NCBI RefSeq assembly: GCF_963676815.1
Contig: NZ_OY781365.1
Coordinates: forward strand, 1,212,501 to 1,276,500
DNA length: 64,000 bases
DNA from: an uncultured Draconibacterium sp.
GTDB lineage: Bacteria; Bacteroidota; Bacteroidia; Bacteroidales; Prolixibacteraceae
Direction of reading: 5' to 3'
Notes under the pieces: generated by a model
Told to the model about the DNA's origin: nothing
What the model saw: only the letters and a program-made list of their open reading frames with translations
The model's database searches: none
Shown here: positions 1 to 10,631 of the stretch, in pieces
Numbering within the stretch: position 1 is the stretch's first letter
Layout: the number at the start of each line of letters is the position of its first letter
Translations under genes and position numbers: made by a program

Positions 1-1726
<1,726 letters not shown>

Positions 1727-1990
1727 GAATCCTCGTATTGATTCTTTTGTATCTCTTGTAAAATTGTCGTCTCTATCTTGTGATTTGACTCTCGATAATT
1801 ACTTTCGTAATTATCAAAATTTTTCCCAACATGCCAAAGAACTTTAAAGCACAGAAACAGTTGCCTGTTTCAACTTGTGTAGATAATTAAGGAATCGAAC
1901 CTTAAATCGTGCACCAGCATTATCTCTTGTTCACTATTACGATGAACGCGCCACTGTTTTGTGGTCTTTTTCCGACTTTTCAGCCTCTCG

Positions 1991-2064
1991 TGGAGAATAA
2001 GGGAGTCGAACCCTTGACCTCTAGAATGCAAATCTAGCGCTCTAGCCAACTGAGCTAATCCCCC
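1991..2064 (-). tRNA. tRNA-Ala (anticodon UGC) in the rRNA spacer
   Basis: A 74-nt cloverleaf on the minus strand. Acceptor arms GGGGGAT and ATTCTCC give the G3-U70 pair that identifies alanine tRNAs. Anticodon stem CTAGA/TCTAG holds loop TTTGCAT, so the anticodon is TGC. The T-arm carries GGTTCGA. CCA is not encoded. It lies between tRNA-Ile and 23S, the usual place for an rRNA spacer tRNA. About 260 nt of spacer with no recognised gene separate it from 23S. Confidence 0.97.
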
Positions 2065-2071
2065 GAAACAG

Positions 2072-2145
2072 TAGTCCCGCCCAGACTTGAACTGGGGACC
2101 CCTACATTATCAGTGTAGTACTCTAACCAGCTGAGCTACGGGACT
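2072..2145 (-). tRNA. tRNA-Ile (anticodon GAU) in the rRNA spacer
   Basis: A 74-nt cloverleaf on the minus strand with acceptor arms AGTCCCG/CGGGACT, D-arm TAGCTCAGCTGGTTAGAG, anticodon loop CTGATAA (GAT) and T-loop GTTCAAG. It is only 7 nt upstream of tRNA-Ala in the 16S-23S spacer, the common Ile-Ala arrangement. CCA is not encoded. Confidence 0.97.
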
Positions 2146-2283
2146 GTTTTTTTAAGCGCCAAGCTTCTGAGCTTTGGCTTTTAGCGCAGCTCCCGCTTTG
2201 CAACTCATTGTGTAATATTATAAAAAAAGCAAGGACAACTTTTGTCAATCTCGTCACAGAAACTCCTTAAACCTGTGCTCCAG

Positions 2284-3807
<1,524 letters not shown>

Positions 3808-4046
3808 ATATAAAAAGTTTAATATCTTTCGCTCCAGGTTTACTTGTCTCTCAGAAATCAACAAAGTTGTTTTAAAATAACCTTGCTTTTTTGTGCTTCA
3901 AAATTTTAAAGAACTCGCGTAAAAAAACCAGCACCTCTATCTTACCTATTAATGCCGGTCATCTACTTCTTGTATTTTTTCTCTGACCTCTCTCCTCCTT
4001 AAATCTCTCGTCTCAGCCAGAACTCGTTTCCCTTTTAACGGGGCGA

Positions 4047-4077
4047 CAAAGGTAATTACTTTTTCAAAACTCCCAAA
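4047..4077 (-). promoter_or_regulatory. rRNA operon promoter P2 (Bacteroidota -33/-7 type)
   Basis: On the minus strand TTTG (4077-4074), a 19-nt spacer, then TACCTTTG (4054-4047). This exactly fits the Bacteroidota primary sigma consensus TTTG / TAnnTTTG. Transcription would start near 4040, giving a leader of about 230 nt before 16S. It is the nearer of two tandem promoters. Confidence 0.8.
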
Positions 4078-4222
4078 ACTTTTTTAAAGTTTTTTCGAAA
4101 ATTTTGTTTCCAAAATCTTGCGGATTTGACGTGATCTTCCGTGCCGTTCCACCAGCCTTTCAATCACTCGTATCTTACCATCAACTTGTCTTTTGAACGT
4201 TGCTTTATCTCTAAAGCGGGTG

Positions 4223-4252
4223 CAAAAGTAATCAAGGTTTTTAATAATGCAA
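4223..4252 (-). promoter_or_regulatory. rRNA operon promoter P1 (Bacteroidota -33/-7 type)
   Basis: On the minus strand TTG (4252-4250), a 19-nt spacer, then TACTTTTG (4230-4223). It has the same geometry as the promoter 176 bp downstream, so the operon appears to be driven by tandem promoters. The 518-nt stretch 3808-4325 holds these two promoters and the leader. I see no gene in it. Confidence 0.72.
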
Positions 4253-4325
4253 GCACTTTGGTGAAATAAATTGAAAGTATTTTTAGCATAAAACCACAAG
4301 TGGCTGATTATCTGAATAGAGAAGA

Positions 4326-5408
4326 TTAATAAATTTTTAGCGAAGCGGATTTAAAAAGACAGTACACTCGCTGGCCTTTCTCCAGGCACATGCTTTTTTG
4401 CGAGGCTTCGGTGACTTCTACGATGATGTTTTCCCCCACATCGACTACACAAAAAGCAAGACCGTCTTTTAAAAAAACTTCTTTCATTGTACCTTCTACC
4501 TGGTTGCGGAGTGAGATATTTTGGATTGGCTCTTTTGATAAGGCGATGCTTTCCGGCTTGATCAGAACTTTTAATTCCTGATTAACCTCTACTTCTTTTC
4601 CGATGGTTTGGGTGAGTGCTTGTATTTGTAAGTCGCTTTTATTGCTTTTCAGCAAAACCATATTCTTCGATTCAAGGTGGGCAAATACCGACAAGTGCAT
4701 AACATTGTACCATCCCGACTCGTGCATCAGCTCCAAATTCTCAGGTTGATTCAAAAGATCGGTGAACTTTCCGTGCCCCAGCAATTGCCCATTTTTAAGT
4801 AATAGTAAATTATCGGTCAGGCTTAAAAGATCGGGGAGATCGTGGCTTACTATTAATATGGGGAGCGAAAATTTCTGATGCACCCTATTTAAATAAGGAA
4901 TGATTTCGCGGCGTAGATTTACATCGAGAGCCGAAAACGGCTCATCCATCAGCAATATTTTCGAACCACTGATAATGGCACGCCCAATTGCTGCTCGTTG
5001 TTTTTCTCCGCCGGAACATTGTTCGGGTTTCTTATTTAATAGATGTGCGATCTGCAATGTGTCGATTACCTCATTAAAAAGCTCCAGATCCGGATTCTTT
5101 TCTCCATATAATAAGTTCTTCTTTATTGTATAGTGCGGAAAAAGTCGTTCGTCCTGGAAAACGTAACCCACTTTTCGCTGCCTGATCTTGACGTTTATCT
5201 TATTAGTCGTATCGAGAAGTGTATCTCCGTTTAAATGAATATAGCCTGAATCGGGAGTAACAATTCCGGCAATGGAATTTAGCAAACTGGTTTTACCATG
5301 GCCTGACGGGCCAAAAATACCGGTAATCCCGTTTGGAATTTCGGCTTTTACATCGAGTGTAAAATCGTTTCGCTTCAGTTTTATATGGAAACTCAACGCT
5401 GCACTCAT
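4326..5408 (-). CDS. modC: Molybdate ABC transporter ATP-binding protein ModC
   Basis: ATPase of the high-affinity molybdate importer, supplying Mo for the iron-molybdenum cofactor. The 360 residues show Walker A GPSGHGKTS (about residues 33-41), the Q-loop FQDERLF, ABC signature SGGEKQR, Walker B ILLMDEPF and the switch His in IVSHDLPD. The C-terminal 80 residues form a TOBE-like domain (PESIALSK onward), typical of ModC and used for molybdate binding. Length matches the family. Its start overlaps the modB stop by 4 bp, so translation is probably coupled. It is the last gene of the nif-mod run; the rRNA operon promoters follow in the same direction. A tungstate-specific role cannot be excluded from sequence alone. 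Confidence 0.93.
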   Translation of the reverse strand: MSAALSFHIKLKRNDFTLDVKAEIPNGITGIFGPSGHGKTSLLNSIAGIVTPDSGYIHLNGDTLLDTTNKINVKIRQRKVGYVFQDERLFPHYTIKKNLLYGEKNPDLELFNEVIDTLQIAHLLNKKPEQCSGGEKQRAAIGRAIISGSKILLMDEPFSALDVNLRREIIPYLNRVHQKFSLPILIVSHDLPDLLSLTDNLLLLKNGQLLGHGKFTDLLNQPENLELMHESGWYNVMHLSVFAHLESKNMVLLKSNKSDLQIQALTQTIGKEVEVNQELKVLIKPESIALSKEPIQNISLRNQVEGTMKEVFLKDGLAFCVVDVGENIIVEVTEASQKSMCLEKGQRVYCLFKSASLKIY

Positions 5409-6106
5409 GCCGTTTTACTTTTAATTACACGTCGGTTTAAGAATTCAGCAGCGATCATCGCCAGTAACGATAATATAACAGACACTACAACCAAACGCAT
5501 GGTTGAGGCTTCTTGTCCGGGAACCTGCATCTCAGAAAATATAGCCAGCGGAAGTGTTTGCGTCTTTCCTTCGATGTTGCCGGCAAAGGAAATGGTTGCA
5601 CCAAATTCTCCCAGACTTCTTGCAAACGATAGAATAAATCCACTAATTACGCCCGGCAATGCCAACGGAAGTGTGATCGTAAAAAACACCCGAAGGTTTG
5701 AAGCTCCCAAAGTGCGCGCGGCTTCTTCCAGTTTCTGATCTACTAATTCAATGGATAGACGAATGGAGCGCGTTACCAATGGAAACGACACAAAAATGGC
5801 AGCGATTACAGCCGCATAAAATGAAAAGGCGATTTGAATTCCGAATGTTTCGTAAAAGAATCTGCCAATAAATCCACGGTTTCCGAAAACCAGCAACAAT
5901 AAGTAACCGGTTGTAATGGGCGGTAAAACCAGTGGTAAATGCAAAATTCCTTCAACCACCGACTTGCCAAAAAACTTTTTACGGGCTAAAAACCAGCCCA
6001 CGGCAATGGCGAGCGGCAAGGTTACTACAGCACAGATTAGCGCAACACTTAACGATAATTGTATTGCCGACCACTCACTGGCTGTATATTTAAACAATTC
6101 ACTCAA
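5405..6106 (-). CDS. modB: Molybdate ABC transporter permease ModB
   Basis: Inner-membrane permease of the molybdate importer, 233 residues with about five hydrophobic segments. The cytoplasmic coupling motif is seen as EEAARTLGASNLRVFFTIT followed by LALPGVISGF, the EAA-x3-G-type loop that docks on ModC. Length and topology match ModB/CysT-like permeases. The start overlaps modA by 8 bp and the end overlaps modC by 4 bp, so modABC is a tightly coupled operon. The position at the end of a nif island supports molybdate as the substrate. Confidence 0.92.
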   Translation of the reverse strand: MSELFKYTASEWSAIQLSLSVALICAVVTLPLAIAVGWFLARKKFFGKSVVEGILHLPLVLPPITTGYLLLLVFGNRGFIGRFFYETFGIQIAFSFYAAVIAAIFVSFPLVTRSIRLSIELVDQKLEEAARTLGASNLRVFFTITLPLALPGVISGFILSFARSLGEFGATISFAGNIEGKTQTLPLAIFSEMQVPGQEASTMRLVVVSVILSLLAMIAAEFLNRRVIKSKTA

Positions 6107-6866
6107 TCTTAAATCCGTGTTTTATCCAGATGTCTGTTGCTTCTTTCGAGGTCAGAAAATTATAAAAAAGCCTGGATTGTTCGTTGTTTTTGTTCTTTAA
6201 AATAGATGTGTAAAAACCAATTGGCGGATGCAGGTCGTCGGGAACAAGGGAAACGATCTTAACTTTTTGCGATTTCAACGCATCAGTTTTGTAAACAATT
6301 CCCATCTCCACTTCACCTAATTCCACCACCATTAATGCTGAGCGTACATCTTTTGCCGGTAACATCCGGTCAGCTAAAGCATCAGCGTAACCACCGCTCT
6401 CGATTGCTTTCCAGGCATAGTCGCCGGCCGGAACATGTTTTGGATCGCCAATGGATAAGCGTCCATTAAACTGCTCCGGGAAATCATCTAAGAATGTGAT
6501 GGTATCCTTTTCGCTATCTGCAGGAACAATAACCGCCATGGATGTCCCAACAACTTTCTCTTTTGATTCAGGCACAACCAAATCCAGATTAATAAGATAG
6601 TCCACCCATTTTTCATTGGCCGAAATATATACTGAAGGTTGTGCACCTTGTTCAATCTGCCGCGCTAATGTTCCCGATGAAGCAAAATTCAACTTGATGT
6701 CAATGTTATTTTCAGCTTCATAGATTTCGGCGAGTTCGGTAACCACATTTGTTAAACCTGCTCCGCTGAAAACCAACAATTCTGCCGACTGCTTTTTCTG
6801 CGATTTTTGGGCGCATCCAAAAAACAGGAATACTATTAATATATATAGTAGTGCTTTTCTGCTCAT
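6099..6866 (-). CDS. modA: Molybdate-binding lipoprotein ModA
   Basis: Substrate-binding component of the molybdate transporter, 255 residues. A lipoprotein signal ends in FLFFGC (Cys about residue 18), unlike the soluble periplasmic ModA of enterobacteria. The mature part begins LLVFSGAGLTNVVTELAEIY, a standard ModA start with the Ser-Gly oxyanion-contacting residues. ASSGTLARQIEQGAQPSV and VEMGIVYKTDA are also family blocks. First gene of modABC, 96 bp downstream of the HEPN gene. A weak -7-like TAACTTTA lies upstream on the minus strand, so it may have its own promoter as well as readthrough from nif. Confidence 0.93.
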   Translation of the reverse strand: MSRKALLYILIVFLFFGCAQKSQKKQSAELLVFSGAGLTNVVTELAEIYEAENNIDIKLNFASSGTLARQIEQGAQPSVYISANEKWVDYLINLDLVVPESKEKVVGTSMAVIVPADSEKDTITFLDDFPEQFNGRLSIGDPKHVPAGDYAWKAIESGGYADALADRMLPAKDVRSALMVVELGEVEMGIVYKTDALKSQKVKIVSLVPDDLHPPIGFYTSILKNKNNEQSRLFYNFLTSKEATDIWIKHGFKIE

Positions 6867-6962
6867 ATTGCGTCCGCTAAAGTTATAGATTTTGTGGGCT
6901 CTTCAAATAAAGAAACCACATTTAAACAGATTAATCAGTAACTATTTGAAGTTCGAAAAATC

Positions 6963-7355
6963 CTAAACCGACTCTTCTTCAGTTATTGCCGCATTACAAT
7001 ATTCTTTTAGCGCGCTGGTAAAATCTAGCATTCTCGACAACTCCTCTCGTGTTGGCTCCAAAGTTTCCAGCACTTCCAGCGAGCAGAAATTCATAAAACG
7101 ATTAATAAACCGAGCCTCCACATGAAACTCTTCCGGGATTTCCATTTTCTTACCAATTTGTTTTAACATGGCCGTAATTCCCGAATGTTCGGGCATGTCT
7201 CCCGTACTTATACATAAAGCAGTAAGGTAATTCTCTACTGCCAAGCTCAACACATTGTACACTACCATGCTTCCCAATTTCTCTTTGTTATACGAACCAA
7301 CTGCTGCTTTTGCGTAGCTGTCGGCCTCATCCATGTACTTTGTCCAGTTTGCCAT
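6963..7355 (-). CDS. HEPN-domain-like small helical protein in nif-mod cluster
   Basis: A 130-residue, apparently all-alpha cytosolic protein. The N-terminal pattern (WTKYMDEADSYAKAAVGSYN, then VLSLAVENYLTALC) resembles HEPN domains: two long helices with a conserved E-N-Y-L-like second helix. I do not see the R-x4-6-H catalytic motif of HEPN RNases, so nuclease activity is not supported. It lies 29 bp after the porin and 96 bp before modA, on the same strand, so it probably belongs to the nif-mod transcript. Its function is unknown. An adaptor or regulatory role in nitrogen fixation is a guess based only on position. Confidence 0.6.
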   Translation of the reverse strand: MANWTKYMDEADSYAKAAVGSYNKEKLGSMVVYNVLSLAVENYLTALCISTGDMPEHSGITAMLKQIGKKMEIPEEFHVEARFINRFMNFCSLEVLETLEPTREELSRMLDFTSALKEYCNAAITEEESV

Positions 7356-7384
7356 ATTTTCAAATTTTAATTATCCAACCTTGT

Positions 7385-8554
7385 TTATATTATTAATTGT
7401 AAACCCAGCGAAATGTAATTCCCCGGATACGTTGTATTTTTAATGAAGCGGTTCTTTACTCCGTCGCCGTCGTGGTACACGTAGTGTAGATTCACTTTTA
7501 CTTTGTTTTTAGCAGTTATCAGATTTACTCCAACATCAAGTTTTGTATCGGTACCGTCGAAGAACGAAACATCTTTAAAATTCTCGTCACCGGAAAACTT
7601 TTCGAACATTGCAGTTGGTTCCAACACCCAATCCTTTTTCAGAAATATGTTGTACCCTGTCCGAACCATAAAACAATTGGCGTTGTATTCGAGGTTGTTT
7701 TTCCGAATCAGATGATTGTATTCTCCATCGATTTTTAAATGGCCGAGATAAATAGTCGCATCTGCACTTACTGATTGTGTACTATTAAAAACGTCAGTTT
7801 TGCCTTGAGTAGAAAAACCAACTCCAATAGTTGCACTCGTTCGTTTCTTCAACAGGTTGTTCGAAAAGCAATATTTGTATCTCGAAAATTCCTCATCGCC
7901 GAAGTTGAGCATAAAATGCCCCAGCAAAACCGGCGACCAGTTTGTCTCCATAATACTTACCGCATCCTGCCGATTTATAATGGATATATTATATATAAAC
8001 CTTTGTTTTCCTACCTCGCCTAAACCACCAAGATTAATTCCCGGACTTATTCCATTTGCTTTTCCGGTTACAAACTGGCGCAGGTAACACGAGTTCTCTG
8101 TTTTATCGAGCGAACTGGTAGTCCAGGGCGAAGTGGTAGATTCGCGGCTCAAATGAGGAAGAAAATAGCCTCCAGTCACATTCAGCCAATCACTCTCCGG
8201 CAAAAGGTCGTAGGTAAAGTATGCACTCCAAAGTGCTACCGCACCGGCATTCACCACTCCTTTTGTAGAAGAATAACCATCTTTTGCCAGGTTATCGAAA
8301 GCTAACATTACATCGTACGACAACTCGGGCAAAACATTTCCTTTCACTCCTAATCGGCCGCGTCTGAAATACGAAGCAAAACGATCGGCTGCTTCTGCCT
8401 CGTCGATAGTCACTCCCTGGCTAACCACATTCCAAAACTGCACCTTTAAATATGGTGTAATGGTTGGCTTAAACGGCTTTTCCTGCACGGTTTTTCCTGC
8501 CGTAGCAACAAGTCCTGCGAAAAGCAGCGATATGAGAATTACCTTAAACTTCAT
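7385..8554 (-). CDS. Outer-membrane porin (OprP/OprO-like beta-barrel)
   Basis: A 389-residue protein with a Sec signal peptide (cleavage near ATAGKT, about residue 20) and alternating amphipathic strands throughout, ending in the aromatic strand YISLGLQLII expected of an outer-membrane barrel. Blocks such as FRRGRLGVKGNVLPELSYDV and WLNVTGGYFLPHLSRE resemble phosphate-selective porin O/P family proteins. It starts 10 bp after nifV and precedes the HEPN gene and modABC. That places it in the nitrogen-fixation transcript and suggests uptake of an oxyanion such as molybdate, or of an organic acid. The substrate is inference; the barrel assignment is fairly secure. Confidence 0.75.
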   Translation of the reverse strand: MKFKVILISLLFAGLVATAGKTVQEKPFKPTITPYLKVQFWNVVSQGVTIDEAEAADRFASYFRRGRLGVKGNVLPELSYDVMLAFDNLAKDGYSSTKGVVNAGAVALWSAYFTYDLLPESDWLNVTGGYFLPHLSRESTTSPWTTSSLDKTENSCYLRQFVTGKANGISPGINLGGLGEVGKQRFIYNISIINRQDAVSIMETNWSPVLLGHFMLNFGDEEFSRYKYCFSNNLLKKRTSATIGVGFSTQGKTDVFNSTQSVSADATIYLGHLKIDGEYNHLIRKNNLEYNANCFMVRTGYNIFLKKDWVLEPTAMFEKFSGDENFKDVSFFDGTDTKLDVGVNLITAKNKVKVNLHYVYHDGDGVKNRFIKNTTYPGNYISLGLQLII

Positions 8555-8564
8555 AACTCCTGCT

Positions 8565-9689
8565 TTAAATGTTCGACGAAATCAGATTTTTCACCTCGTT
8601 AAAATGCAGGTCGCGCTTTAACTCGGTCGATAGCTTTCTAATCTTGGCAACAAGAATGGCCAATTCGTTTTTCGGCAGAAAGATGTTTCGTTTTTGCAGC
8701 ATCTCGTCAACTGCGCCCATTCCCGAGTGTTTTCCTATTACCAGCTCGGTTTGCCGCCCTATTTCGTTGGGGTTAAAAGGCTGATACGACAGTGGATTCT
8801 CTTTAAGGCTGCGACAATGAATTCCGGATTCGTGCGAGAAAACCAATTCTCCCGAAACAGGTTTCGACAATGCCAGTTTTCGTTCAGAAGCCTGCTCCAC
8901 CAATTTCGAAAGTTGAACCATTTTTTCACCTTCAAAAGTAAAATCGTAGCCACAGGAATATTTCAGTGCAAAAGCAACCTCTTCCAAGCAGGCATTTCCA
9001 GCTCGTTCGCCGAGTCCGTTTACCGTAAGGCTTACACTTTGTGCGCCCGACTGTAACGCCACCACATGGTTGGCAGTTGCCATTCCCAGGTCGTTGTGCC
9101 CGTGAAATTCAAAATCAACATCGGCAAAATCGTTGCTTAACCGAGTAAACAGGTTCTGCACCGAAAGTGGATTCATAACTCCAACCGTGTCGGCAATACG
9201 CACACGTTTGGCACCATATAAAGTTGTTAGATAGATGTATTCTTTCAGGAAATCGTAATCGGCACGCGAAGCATCCTGCGCACCAACGGCCACAAATTCG
9301 AAATGATTCGTAGCAAAATTCATAATCCCGGGAAGGTTTTTTCGCACCCAGTTGCGCGACTTCCCAAGCGTTTTAAGCTGTATATCGGAAACCGGAAACG
9401 AAAGGTTTACCCTTTTTGCCCCCGTAGCCAGGGCAGCTTCCAAATCGTTGAAAGTTGCCCTGCACCAGCAGGTTGAAGCGAAGGAAAATCCCTGGTTGAT
9501 CAAACAGTGAATGTCGCTCTGCTCTTTTTCGCCCATGGCCGGAGTACCAATCTCTAGTTCTGGCACGCCAATTTCATCTAGCTTTTGAGCAATTTCGAGT
9601 TTCTCTTTCAATGAAAATACTACCCCCGGAGCTTGTTCTCCGTCACGAAGCGTAGTGTCGATCAAATATGGGAACTTCTCATCCTTCAT
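8565..9689 (-). CDS. nifV: Homocitrate synthase NifV
   Basis: Condenses acetyl-CoA with 2-oxoglutarate to (R)-homocitrate, the organic ligand of FeMo-co. The 374 residues have the DRE-TIM metallolyase signature near residue 12 (DTTLRDGEQAPGVVFS), the metal-binding FHGHNDLGMATAN (about 196) and the second family signature NGLGERAGNACLEE. The C-terminal part (SHESGIHCRSL and IGKHSGMGAV) fits NifV rather than the longer LeuA with its regulatory domain. It lies between the ferredoxin gene and the porin on the nif strand. Isopropylmalate or citramalate synthase are alternatives, but the context argues for homocitrate. Confidence 0.92.
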   Translation of the reverse strand: MKDEKFPYLIDTTLRDGEQAPGVVFSLKEKLEIAQKLDEIGVPELEIGTPAMGEKEQSDIHCLINQGFSFASTCWCRATFNDLEAALATGAKRVNLSFPVSDIQLKTLGKSRNWVRKNLPGIMNFATNHFEFVAVGAQDASRADYDFLKEYIYLTTLYGAKRVRIADTVGVMNPLSVQNLFTRLSNDFADVDFEFHGHNDLGMATANHVVALQSGAQSVSLTVNGLGERAGNACLEEVAFALKYSCGYDFTFEGEKMVQLSKLVEQASERKLALSKPVSGELVFSHESGIHCRSLKENPLSYQPFNPNEIGRQTELVIGKHSGMGAVDEMLQKRNIFLPKNELAILVAKIRKLSTELKRDLHFNEVKNLISSNI

Positions 9690-9730
9690 AATATATAATT
9701 GTTATTGGTAAGCAATCCGATAAAAGTACC

Positions 9731-9746
9731 CCCGGCGCACGCCGGG
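9731..9746 (-). other. GC-rich stem-loop between ferredoxin and nifV
   Basis: CCCGGC (9731-9736) and GCCGGG (9741-9746) form a 6-bp GC-only stem with a 4-nt loop, in a 128-bp gap of the nif transcript. No U-run follows on the minus strand, so it looks more like an mRNA-processing or attenuation hairpin than a complete terminator. Confidence 0.45.
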
Positions 9747-9817
9747 AATACGTTATAAGTTGAAGTTTGATTAGTTCTGGTTAGAGGGGAAAATCAATTG
9801 AGTTCAGCAGTTTAACT

Positions 9818-10123
9818 TTACTCGCTTATGAGATAATCCTCAACGGCCTCCCCCTCTTCCAGTGCATCTAAAATTTCGTCGATTTTCTCCTCATTAATTC
9901 CTCCGTACCAATAGTTATTCGGGTGAATAACCATTACCGGCCCCTGCGAGCAAACGTTTAAACAAGCTGTGGAAGAGACCGCGACGTCCATGCCGCGGTC
10001 GTTACATTCTTCCATTATATATTGAATTAAATCGGATGAACCGTTTTTGTTACAATAACCTTGTGCATCGCCGGCAACCCGGTACGAGTTGCATACTAAA
10101 ATGTGAAATTCTGGTTTTTTCAT
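9818..10123 (-). CDS. [2Fe-2S] ferredoxin (thioredoxin-fold type)
   Basis: A 101-residue acidic electron carrier. Cysteines at about positions 11, 24, 54 and 58 (LVCNS, YCNKN, TACLNVC) match the spacing of the thioredoxin-like [2Fe-2S] ferredoxins, of which the Azotobacter Shethna protein II-like and clostridial 2Fe ferredoxins are examples. CSQGPVMVIHP after the last Cys is a family block. It lies between the nifX-like gene and nifV, which supports a role in electron supply to nitrogenase or protection of it. Which of the two cannot be told from the sequence. Confidence 0.85.
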   Translation of the reverse strand: MKKPEFHILVCNSYRVAGDAQGYCNKNGSSDLIQYIMEECNDRGMDVAVSSTACLNVCSQGPVMVIHPNNYWYGGINEEKIDEILDALEEGEAVEDYLISE

Positions 10124-10160
10124 GTCGTTCTGTATTTTAAGTTGATACTATTTCTAATTA

Positions 10161-10242
10161 TTGTCATTTCGATCCGTCGGCTGACGGAGAGAAATCTGCT
10201 CCTTTGAAAGAGATTTCTCCTCCTTCGTCGTCGAAATGACAA
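10161..10242. repeat. REP-like palindromic intergenic element
   Basis: An 82-bp near-complete palindrome. TTGTCATTTCGA (10161-10172) pairs perfectly with TCGAAATGACAA (10231-10242). GAGAAATCT pairs with AGATTTCTC further in, and a small CCGTC/GACGG hairpin sits in the left arm. From general knowledge, sequences of this kind are dispersed in intergenic regions of many Bacteroidota. Here it lies inside the nif transcript, between the nifX-like gene and the ferredoxin. Confidence 0.7.
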
Positions 10243-10249
10243 CCATTTA

Positions 10250-10591
10250 TTATTTACATTTTCCGCTGCATCCGGGAATTTTTTCCACGGAGCAGGTGCA
10301 GGTTTGCACCGCTATTCCAATAATATCGAATTGTTCTTTTGGCTTTTCACCAATTTGCACGGTGTACAGCTTTTCGCAATCCCCGATCTTTTCTTTTACT
10401 GTTGAAAACCGATCGGATGAGAATTTATGACCGGCAACCGGCTGGTCTTCTCCGCTGCAATACGATTCTACTTCGCGTGTTTCAACGAGTTTCATTTCAC
10501 CGCCTTCCACGTCGTACACATCAAAGCGGGTAGCTTTTCCAAAGTGCTGATCTACTTTTTCTCCGTTACTTGTTGTTACTGCTATTCTCAT
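10250..10591 (-). CDS. NifX-like FeMo-cofactor-binding domain protein with Cys-rich tail
   Basis: 113 residues of the dinitrogenase iron-molybdenum cofactor biosynthesis fold (NifX/NifY/VnfX and the NifB C-terminus). It begins MRIAVTTSNGEKVDQHFGKA, with the Asp-Gln-His-Phe-Gly block typical of the domain. The end is unusually cysteine-rich: TCTCSVEKIPGCSGKCK. A role as carrier of NifB-co or FeMo-co between NifB and NifEN is the family expectation. It follows nifB by 40 bp. The Cys tail resembles that of the adjacent nifB product (CGSECSGKGTGCG), which suggests shared metal-cluster handling. Named by domain only, since NifX and NifY-like proteins are hard to separate. Confidence 0.82.
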   Translation of the reverse strand: MRIAVTTSNGEKVDQHFGKATRFDVYDVEGGEMKLVETREVESYCSGEDQPVAGHKFSSDRFSTVKEKIGDCEKLYTVQIGEKPKEQFDIIGIAVQTCTCSVEKIPGCSGKCK

Positions 10592-10631
10592 TCTTAAAGA
10601 CTTTTAGAGTTTCAGGTTATTAGACAAAAGA

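Noticed and set aside
4084..4299. 71-codon minus-strand frame upstream of 16S
   Set aside because: It spans the two rRNA promoters and leader and has no recognisable domain; the promoter evidence explains the region better.
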